Assembly (NCBI GenBank): GCA_034696485.1
Contig: JAQIWT010001567.1
Coordinates: 1-10,312, forward strand
Reading direction: 5' to 3'
Length of the DNA stretch: 10,312 nt
Source of the DNA: Isohypsibius dastychi
Lineage: Eukaryota > Tardigrada > Eutardigrada > Parachela > Isohypsibiidae
Shown here: piece by piece, positions 1 to 6,656 of the stretch
Layout of the letters: every line of letters starts with the position of its first letter
How positions within the stretch are numbered: position 1 is the first letter of the stretch
Notes under the pieces: model-generated
What the model was told of the DNA's origin: nothing
What the model saw: only the letters and a program-made list of their open reading frames with translations
Database searches by the model: none
Position numbers and translations under genes: made by a program

Positions 1-236
1 TCTGATGAGCTCGGTAAGGTTATTAAATATTCTTCCGAATCAGGTTCGAGTCATTCTGGGAGTTTGAATGAATGTTTTTTCCAGGTGAATTTCCGGTCCC
101 GGAGCCGCCCAAATTTCACATCAATGAGGATATCACGGATGTTTACCACCCTTCGCATCTGGAAAAACTCAACGAAAAAAGCTGGACTGAAAAACTGTTG
201 AATAAAATTAAAACTCCCGCAAACTCTACCCTATAA
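1..236 (+). CDS. 3' end of an unrecognised protein-coding gene (two exons, 5' part outside window)
   Basis: Exon 1-13 ends at a GT donor (ctcg|gtaagg), the intron is 14-84 with a good acceptor (ttttttccag), and exon 85-236 runs to a TAA stop at 234-236. Read through the splice, the tail has 54 residues: it begins SDELGEFPVPEPPKF and ends KIKTPANSTL. It is proline-rich first, then charged and probably helical (HLEKLNEKSWTEKLL). There is no membrane segment and no motif I can name. The split Gly codon (G|GT) joins the exons in frame. I do not recognise the family; with so little of the protein inside the window no function can be assigned. An AATAAA at 201-206 lies before the stop, so it is unlikely to be the used poly(A) signal. 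The gene converges with the minus-strand gene that ends at 337. Confidence 0.6.
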
Positions 237-336
237 TGATTCTTTACAGGTTCAGTTTGATAAGCTTATTCAACAGGTTATCGTTTTTATTTGTGTTTGA
301 TTGACATCTGCTTTACAAGATGGTACCTACGACTTT
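237..336. other. Short convergent 3' intergenic region
   Basis: Only 100 bp separate the TAA of the plus-strand gene from the TAA of the minus-strand gene. The two 3' untranslated regions must sit in this space or overlap each other. I see no coding exon here. Confidence 0.6.
286..291 (-). terminator. Poly(A) signal AATAAA for the minus-strand gene ending at 337
   Basis: On the minus strand a canonical AATAAA lies 46 bp past the stop codon of the unrecognised seven-exon gene. This spacing is normal for a compact animal genome and independently supports 337 as the true end of that gene. Confidence 0.6.
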
Positions 337-2216
337 TTATAACGTTTTCTCCGATACACGTAAAAAGTTAAGTTCGTTGAATGAGCGCTCTTCCGCAAAG
401 GTCATCAGCGACAACTCAAAGTCGTGAATGCGTTCTTGAGCACTAAGAACGCCGTGAAATCCACCGGGTTTTTTCTCGGCCAAAATGGAATGACCATACT
501 ACGCAAAAGCATCAGCTAACTATCGCAGGTGGTTCACTATTTATATCAACTGGTTTGCTTACGGAAAAGCCATGCCATTTTCTTTTGGTACACTGCCATA
601 ACATGTACAGTAGGTAAAAGTCAGAATCTGAAATACGGCATTCTGAGAAGTTTATGCTGAAATACCGACAGAAGAACCCTCTTCAAAATATTTCTTGACA
701 GTTCTCCTCAAAAATGAGTTTGAAATCGAAAACTGCCACCGCAATCTTGGAAAATATGGTACAGTATGTTAACCTTGCTTTGTGGTATTCTTTGCCTTTC
801 TTCACCGCTCCAGAAGTCCGAGTATACGATCGTCCTTGAATCCATTTATGCCGAGTCAGCTGGATAATCTTGAGCTCGGACCTTATGAAACAAATTCAAA
901 TTCACTTGCTTGGACTTCCGCTTCTCACCGGTTGGTTCATCAAGTTCCGGAACGTCGTACAACTTCGGATCATAGATTGTTTTGTTCAGAGAATGAAACA
1001 AAGTCCGAGCGCAGATTACAACTTCGGCATCTTCATGTTCAACTTCCCCGGTGCAGTATCCCAGCGGAATCGAAATTTTCTGCTGTTTTTCTTTATTTCG
1101 CGTTCCAATTGGAATGACCAGCGGCTTTTCGACCTCTGCGATGACAGCTTGGATAGTGTCTTTAAAGTAGATGTAGAGCTGAAACAGCAACCTGCGTTAC
1201 TACGGTAAAAAGCGGGCAAACTTCAGAAAATAAGTAATCAAGCTTATTTAGGGTCGTCTCGAGACTTTATGTTCGACTCACGTTCACATCGAAATCCAGT
1301 TCTTCCAGTTTTCCGGTTGCGGGGTTTTTCGCGAACTTGACGATCTGATCATAATTTTCAAACTTGATCACGAATAACAACAACTGGCGGCCTTTTGTTA
1401 GAAACCACTGGGCGTATTCCACCGGAAGTATTTTCCGGTGTGCGAAGATACATTCAAATGAAACCGTTGTGTTGCCATCAATAGGAGTCAGTGGCCCGTA
1501 GCTGGCATCGGCAAAGTGATGATGGCGGAAAACTGGATTTCCTTTCTTGTTCTTTTTGTGAGACTTCAGAGTTTTCGGTTGTGCCGGATCGCTATTAATT
1601 TCTGCGGCATAAAAAAAAGTCAGATACCCATCACGCCAGAAGTACAAAACGAACATATTCAAATCAAAAATTTAAACTTGAATTTAAAGCAATTTTGCAA
1701 GCTCAAAGCATTCGGCCAGGTCCAGCCGATCACCACTAAAGATTTACTTACTGGAGCTTCCTTCTCGGACCATTTCGGTTCGTACGTTCCATTCTGGCTT
1801 TCGGAGGGCCGTTTGTAGAGCGTCCCAGAAAAGCTCGTCAAAACAGGAAATTGCTCTTTCATGAAATTTCCCGGGGTTATAAACCCAGATATTTCCAGAG
1901 TTCCCATTGTACACCAACCTGAACATTGATTTGCAAATTTGCATCAGTTTTTCTTCAGAAGTCAGACTCATCTACTCACGCCATTCGAGTGTAAACCGAC
2001 TGCGCGTTGTAGAATTCGAGAAAGTTGTCCCGAGAAGAACTTCGGATCAGTAGATAATGAGTTTCGCTCGAAATGCTATCGTCGCATTTCACTGCTTGGA
2101 CCCCATAAAATTTTGCCACCCTGGGAAATTACATATTTGTCAAAATTTCAAAATTGTATCTCAAAATATTTCTCACAATGTCCGACATGGTCCCGGTTTA
2201 TTTCGAACATGGGAAA
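337..2216 (-). CDS. Unrecognised soluble protein, seven exons seen, at least 380 aa, 5' end unresolved
   Basis: Exons in coding order are 2216-2177, 2120-1980, 1918-1752, 1601-1282, 1178-929, 627-563 and 498-337. All junctions have GT-AG ends and matching phase, and the open frame is unbroken to TAA. Counting from the first whole codon (SHVRNKPGPC), residues 13-115 hold aromatic-rich stretches such as FLEFYNAQSVYTRM and NIWVYNPGKF. Residues 125-135 are strongly basic (KTLKSHKKNKK), 141-144 read RHHH, and 328-380 form the tail ending SEKTL. There is no signal peptide in the visible part and no membrane segment. I do not recognise the family. The two upstream frames ending at 1971 (ATG inside an intron) and 846 (read-through past the donor at 928) look like separate genes but are not. 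The first exon needs an upstream partner ending in phase 1, which I could not place; an ATG may lie beyond 2216. Confidence 0.72.
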
Positions 2217-2650
2217 CTGTAAAAAAGCAGTTTTAAGTACAGTGAACCTGGAACAGACCGCAAGATTTCAGTTTGTAGATCCAGTTATTCTTCGAATTTT
2301 ATTGGAGCTAAGTGCTTCAGAAGTCACGAAGCGAAGCGGTTCCAGTTTTCAATGCAAAATTACTCTGTGCGCCCAGTTAGCGGGTGTCCCTCTCCGCTTG
2401 ATGAGTTTTTGACGATAAAACTGCAACCACTTAAAAGTCTCTTAAGAAGATGAGCTCTCCGGAATTGCTTTCTTCGCTCCTACATCCACGCTCAGTCATT
2501 GTTATTTCCTTCTCCCAGTGTTATTTCGTTTTCCGCAAATATCGTTCTTCTGTTCTGATGGACATCCCTATATTGTTATCCTAAACGTATGACTTATTGC
2601 TATTCTGATCGTATGACTGAACCGCTTCAAGATCTCTTGGATTAGTAATA
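2217..2650. other. Region between the unrecognised minus gene and the small plus-strand candidate
   Basis: The missing first exon(s) of the minus-strand gene should lie here or further up. No minus-strand ATG occurs between about 2217 and 2460. The nearest minus ATGs, around 2485-2500, open only short frames, and none joins in the required phase by a convincing donor. A 44-codon plus frame starting at 2450 has no supporting splice or protein signal. I call no gene in this stretch. Confidence 0.4.
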
Positions 2651-3086
2651 ATGGAAAACTTCTACAGAATCAAAACTGTTTGATTAATAAAAAAACTTAT
2701 GAAACAACTAGCATGGATGAAGGCTGAATATCATGCATGACATGTATCTCATTTCACTGTGTTTCATTAGAAAATGAGAATATAATTAGTAAATGGGGGA
2801 AGTTAGTATCGAAATTGTCCCTACACTTGATGCACACAGTTACGGCCAAAACTCATTAAGAAACGTCAAAAAATGTACGTCAACCATATTTTGTTTCAGG
2901 TCCGACTGAGAAAAAGCTTTGCATATTTCAATGTACCATCCGATTATTTGGAAAACGAAAAGGTTGGTATTCTATGAAGATACACTACAATATATTATTT
3001 TGCTGAAATCCCTCAAACATAAAATGCAGGACAATTCCTCCGCGCGAAATTACACGCTAAAATTCCATGAAAAATACCGGCCATAG
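2651..3086 (+). CDS. Candidate small gene: three exons, 48 aa, unrecognised
   Basis: The best part is two phase-0 exons: 2900-2962, after a strong acceptor (ttttgtttcag) and before gttggt, and 3030-3086, after aaaatgcag and ending in TAG. They encode VRLRKSFAYFNVPSDYLENE, Lys, then DNSSARNYTLKFHEKYRP. The 67-bp intron between them is a normal size here. A phase-compatible first exon 2651-2677 (MENFYRIKT, donor gtttga, a donor type also used in the SCCPDH-like gene) would give a complete 48-residue basic protein. Other upstream exons are possible, in which case this is the 3' end of a longer gene. An AATAAA at 3225-3230 lies downstream on the same strand. No family is recognised. Each exon is short enough to be open by chance, so this stays tentative. 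Confidence 0.33.
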
Positions 3087-3224
3087 AAAACCTTAAAGCT
3101 TATAAAATTTTCGCCGCACTTACTATCGCATAACACATCCATATTGAGCGTAGAATTTTTCCGGCATCTCGGCTTATCCGATAAATGATCTTTTCCGTCC
3201 ATGACTTTGTCTCAGAACGGAAAA

Positions 3225-3230
3225 AATAAA
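3225..3230 (+). terminator. Possible poly(A) signal AATAAA
   Basis: Canonical hexamer 139 bp past the TAG of the candidate small gene on the same strand. In AT-rich intergenic DNA such a hexamer is also expected by chance. Confidence 0.3.
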
Positions 3231-3812
3231 TCCCTTACGATCTAACGACAACTAGTCGGAAACACAGGACGATGGAGTATCAATACAAAACGAAAAGCAA
3301 AAATTAATTCAAACGCGAAAATTTGGAGTATCTGGCTGGCTTGGTGCATCGACTGAACCGCTGAAATGCAGTACAGGTTGAATTCTGTAAAATGCGTTCA
3401 CGCCACATGTCTGGAGTAAGAACAATTCTATTCACCAAGTGATTACCATACTTAAATTAGGCTGATTTAATGCAACGCATCTATGAATAATTGCGGCCGC
3501 CTTTGAAAGGGGCAGACAAACAAGGACGGCTCGCGGTAAACAACGCAACGCCAGGAATGGTCAGTCCGTTGGCCATGAATAATGAATGCCCGAATTTCTC
3601 ACAAGTCAAAGTAGGAAATCGGATTGTCATTTTTTTGCAGATTATTGAATATTGAGTCTATTGGTGTTCAAAAACCAAGTCACAAAAAATCGCAAGCTAA
3701 ACGGATAATACATTCTTCTCCAAGTTTCTAGCGATGCGCGAAAATCTACTATGCTACGCGAATAAATGTCATCGATAGTTGGCGCAAGATAAAGGGCAAC
3801 TCTAAGGAAAAA

Positions 3813-3834
3813 ATTCTACGAAGATTCTACGAAG
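3813..3834. repeat. 11-bp direct tandem duplication
   Basis: The unit attctacgaag occurs twice in perfect tandem, followed by a partial third start (atgcgg diverges). It is too short to be a mobile element and is probably a replication-slippage product in intergenic DNA. Confidence 0.7.
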
Positions 3835-4053
3835 ATGCGGCTAAACTACGGTAAACCTGTTATGCAGCCCGAACTATCGCCGGTTACTAGTTACGAGTAA
3901 CGTACTGTTACATTGCGTTGTGCCGGAAGTTCAGTAAACTCGAATGCGCATTTCACACTACAGTATTTCGTATTCGGAACTTTCCGCTGAATTCAGAACT
4001 TGAAATTTATATTCTGCTAATACTTTTTTTCGGCAAGCCTTCGACTTTCAAAA

Positions 4054-6225
4054 ATGGTGAACGAAAATGATTCGCGTGCTGATGTTGTGATATTCGGGGC
4101 AAGTGGCTTCACTGGAGAACGTGTACTTAGAGTCGCAATTCGCCGCCAGCAGGAAGACCCATCTTTCACATTCAAGATCGCTGGTCGTAGTCTGGACAAG
4201 TTGCGAACAGTGTTGGATCGATGCAAGGAGATCGCTGGTATGCTTTTCGTTCAAATTTGAAACGCCGATGTTTGCGTTTTGGGTTTTAGTGATCTGAATT
4301 TTTGGCCGTATTTGCAGGTTTGACAGAGTTCAGAGTGGATTTGGTGCAGGCTGAGTTGGGCAATCCAGAATCCATTCGGGAAATGTGTCGCCAAGGCCGA
4401 GTTGTCATCAACTGTGTTGGGCCGGTAAATGATTGACGTCATCCGTTTCCTGTGCCATTTCCGAACTTTTTTTCAGTATCGCTTTTACGGCGAGCAAGTT
4501 GTTCAAGCTTGCGTCGAAACTGGAACGAACTACGTTGACATCAGTGGGGAACCTCAGGTAGGAACTCAAGTTTCTGATTTCACTGCGGACAGTTTAGGAG
4601 AAACCGGAAGTGAATACCAGCTGTTTTTTATACCATGTAGTTTCTGGAAAGCATGCAACTGAAATATGACGAGCAGGCCAAGGAAAAGGGTGTCTACATC
4701 GTTGGATCGTGTGGATTCGATTCGATTCCGTCGGAATTGGGCATCGCATTCGTCAAGAAATGTTTTTCATCCATTGGTTTGCTAGATTTTTGTCCGAATT
4801 GCTTGTCAACTTGAGATCTATGCTGTCATTGCTTTTTAGGAGATGTTGAGTCGGTTGAACCGTACATGAGCTTGAAATCTGGCCCAGCGGTGTGTTTAAT
4901 CACTTCTAACTAAAAAAATTCACCTTTGTTGTGAAATGGTTTTTGATTCAGGGAGCTGCGGTTCATTATGGAACGTGGGAATCCGCTGTTCACAGTATTG
5001 CGGCATCCTCTGAATTGAAACCACTTCGACGACAACTGTACAAAACTCGCTTACCAAAACCGGAGCACAAAATGGAAGAAAAGTATGACCATCGATTTAC
5101 GTCCATTTCTAAATTTCTACAAATTTTTTCCCAGGATTGTGCACTTCAGCGAAGATGCAGGAGGTTTGATAACGGTTTGCGCGTGGCTTTTTTTTGTGGA
5201 ATATCTCATTCGCAGGTTATGCCATTCCGTTTCCGGGATCGGATCGCGCGGTCGCTCGCCGAACGGAATATCTCAACTTTGTCGAACGTCATACTCGACC
5301 GGTATTAATTGATTGATTCTGCTGTTGTTTGAAGAATAGCGATCTGACGTGTTGTTTTCGTAGATCCAAGTTTTCTCTTACTTGAACGCCGGCTCGGTTT
5401 TAAGTGCGGCTAAAATAGTGGTCTTCGGTGTGATCTTCGCTCTCTTGGCCAAGTTCAGCTTCACTCGTGACCTCTTGTTGAAAGTACGTGATTACTCTCC
5501 ACTCGACATGTGTGTTTTCAGAAATCTTGTAATTACATGTTTTGCTAGTATCCGAAATTTTTCTCCGTTGGAATGTTTTCGCATGAAGGACCAACCGAGG
5601 AACAGGTGAGTATTGACTTCATGGAAAAAGCGTATTCGATATGAACTTTTGAATATAATTGTAGATTAAGAATACTAGCTTCCGATTGCGATTGATTGGA
5701 CGGGGTTATTCTGGACAGAAGCTGGCTGCGACGGAAGTCCATACAGACGAGCCGAAGGAGAAAATTGTCGTCGACGTCACCGGCCCCGGTCAGTTTTTTC
5801 CCAGATTTTTCCGTTTCATTTTTGTTGACTTTGTTGTTTGTAAAAATTTATTTCCGGTTTGTTTGAAATTTCATATTTCTAGAGCCGGGATACGCTGCCA
5901 CTTCGATTTTCGTGTTCGAGTCGGCGATGGTCATTTTGGAGGAAAGCATGAAATCAGACGGATCGAAAATTCCACGGTAACGATTTTTTTTTTCGGGAAT
6001 ATAGTTTCTAACATATCTGTTGCCGTGAAAAAAATTCGGATTTGCATGATTTAGTCCTCCCAGAACGTGTTGTCAATCGCATGTGTTAGTAGATATGGAG
6101 TCTTGACTCCTGGTTATGCCTTTGCGGACACGGACTTGATTGACAAGCTTCGATCGCGCGGGATCGGTTTCGAAGTCATCTATCAAGGAGTCGCCTCTGA
6201 AGGGGATCGTAAAAAAGAGTTGTGA
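4054..6225 (+). CDS. SCCPDH: Saccharopine dehydrogenase-like oxidoreductase (SCCPDH family), 13 exons, 444 aa
   Basis: Exons: 4054-4237, 4318-4424, 4477-4557, 4641-4776, 4840-4889, 4952-5082, 5135-5163, 5216-5301, 5364-5483, 5549-5605, 5665-5788, 5883-5976, 6090-6225; all are GT-AG and phase-consistent. The N-terminal Rossmann fold has VVIFGASGFTG, a GxxGxxG dinucleotide site at residues 15-21, which fixes the start at 4054. Family landmarks follow in order: NCVGPYRFYGE (93-103), DISGEPQFLE (119-127), GFDSIPSELG (149-158), SGPAG and HYGTW, IPFPGSD, a hydrophobic segment at about 279-297, KYPKFFSVGMF, GPEPGYAAT and GVLTPGYAF. Length is close to the human protein (429 aa). Despite the name, animal SCCPDH has no proven saccharopine-cleaving activity and has been found on lipid droplets and membranes; the substrate is unknown. 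The end reads DRKKEL, which fits a C-terminal dilysine (KKxx) ER-retrieval signal. The mapping of individual exons is firm; the last exon may have an alternative. Confidence 0.95.
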
Positions 6226-6272
6226 AACTGGTGTTGTCGTGAAACTGGTGTTGTCGTGAAACTAGTGTTGCC
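6222..6272 (+). repeat. 17-bp tandem repeat, three copies, overlapping the SCCPDH stop codon
   Basis: The unit gtgaaactggtgttgtc occupies 6222-6238 and 6239-6255 identically; a third copy at 6256-6272 differs at two positions. The first copy contains the TGA stop (6223-6225) of the SCCPDH-like gene. The unit is not a multiple of three. The most likely origin is slippage in the 3' untranslated region. Confidence 0.85.
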
Positions 6273-6319
6273 GATCGGTGATTTCTTCGGGTTCTTTTTC
6301 TTGTTCTTTCGATGCGCAG

Positions 6320-6536
6320 GACGCACTAATTCAACTATGCTTTCCAAAGCTATTCTAATTACGGGAGACCGCTTGCTCATTTGTATTGGATTAGTTGTAA
6401 GCTTGTGATCGAATTAAAATTTCCGCGATAGAAATTTTGCTTGTTGACCTTGCAGATTCGGTACTTCAGTATTTTGTTTAATCTGAGAAACGTAGCGTTG
6501 GGAATCATCACACCCCGGTTCAGAATTTTTATTTGA
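6320..6536 (+). other. Possible alternative 3' exons of the SCCPDH-like gene with a hydrophobic tail
   Basis: A cryptic donor inside the last SCCPDH exon (GAT C|gtaaaa, intron from 6209) joins in phase to an acceptor at 6319 (gatgcgcag). Exon 6320-6396 ends at a strong donor (gtaagc), and exon 6456-6536 follows a good acceptor (ccttgcag) and ends in TGA. The product would replace RKKEL with a hydrophobic tail containing AILITGDRLLICIGLVIRYF. All three joints agree in phase. The tail is not part of the known family as I recall it, and the donor is weak. The two short exons could instead be open by chance. Confidence 0.25.
6528..6533 (-). terminator. Poly(A) signal AATAAA for the FNTB gene
   Basis: On the minus strand AATAAA lies about 125 bp beyond the FNTB stop codon (6657-6659). 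Distance and orientation fit a short 3' untranslated region. It sits directly beside the stop of the possible alternative SCCPDH tail (6534-6536) on the other strand. Confidence 0.5.
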
Positions 6537-6656
6537 TTATTTTATATCGAATACATATATGGTACTGTATGTACCGTTCGAGCAACCTGAAACCTCGTAA
6601 CAGCCAGACCAAATCGAAAAATGAAGTCGCTTCCTTAAAGTGCTTTTAAATAGAAA

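Larger units (their letters stand above)
3087..4053. other. Non-coding stretch upstream of the SCCPDH-like gene
   Basis: About 970 bp without a supportable exon. It contains an AATAAA (3225-3230, plus strand) that could end the small candidate gene. A short GC-richer island at about 3493-3560 includes a GCGGCCGC site and is open in both directions for about 30 codons. Just before the ATG at 4054 there is a T-run (4024-4030). The proximal part presumably holds the promoter of the SCCPDH-like gene, but I see no clear TATA box or initiator. I find no tRNA or repeat element here beyond a tiny tandem duplication. Confidence 0.5.
6226..6656. other. Convergent intergenic region between SCCPDH-like and FNTB genes
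   Basis: This stretch of 431 bp holds the 17-bp repeat, possible alternative 3' exons of the plus-strand gene (6320-6536), an ATTAAA at 6413-6418 that could serve the main SCCPDH transcript, and the FNTB poly(A) signal on the minus strand. A small inverted repeat (GGTAC, 5-base loop, GTACC) sits at 6561-6575. No other gene is supported. Confidence 0.5.

Noticed and set aside
41-55. tRNA B-box-like sequence ggttcgagtc in the first intron
   Set aside because: The flanking bases do not form a T-arm stem and no A box or acceptor stem is visible.
846-928. Minus-strand C-terminus ending at 846
   Set aside because: It is read-through past a strong donor (ccg|gtgagaag at 928). Exons 627-563 and 498-337 continue the protein in phase and end near a poly(A) signal.
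1744-1971. Minus-strand frame beginning with ATG at 1971 taken as a gene start
   Set aside because: This ATG lies inside the intron 1979-1919. Exon 2120-1980 joins in phase to 1918 and carries the coding sequence upstream.
1939-2412. Longest plus-strand open frame, 157 codons
   Set aside because: It runs antisense to exons 2120-1980 and 2216-2177 of the minus-strand gene, whose splice phases agree. Its composition (many Cys, Ser, Phe) shows no domain.
3883-3910. gttac/gtaac inverted repeats
   Set aside because: Arms are only 5 bp and imperfectly placed; expected by chance in AT-rich DNA.
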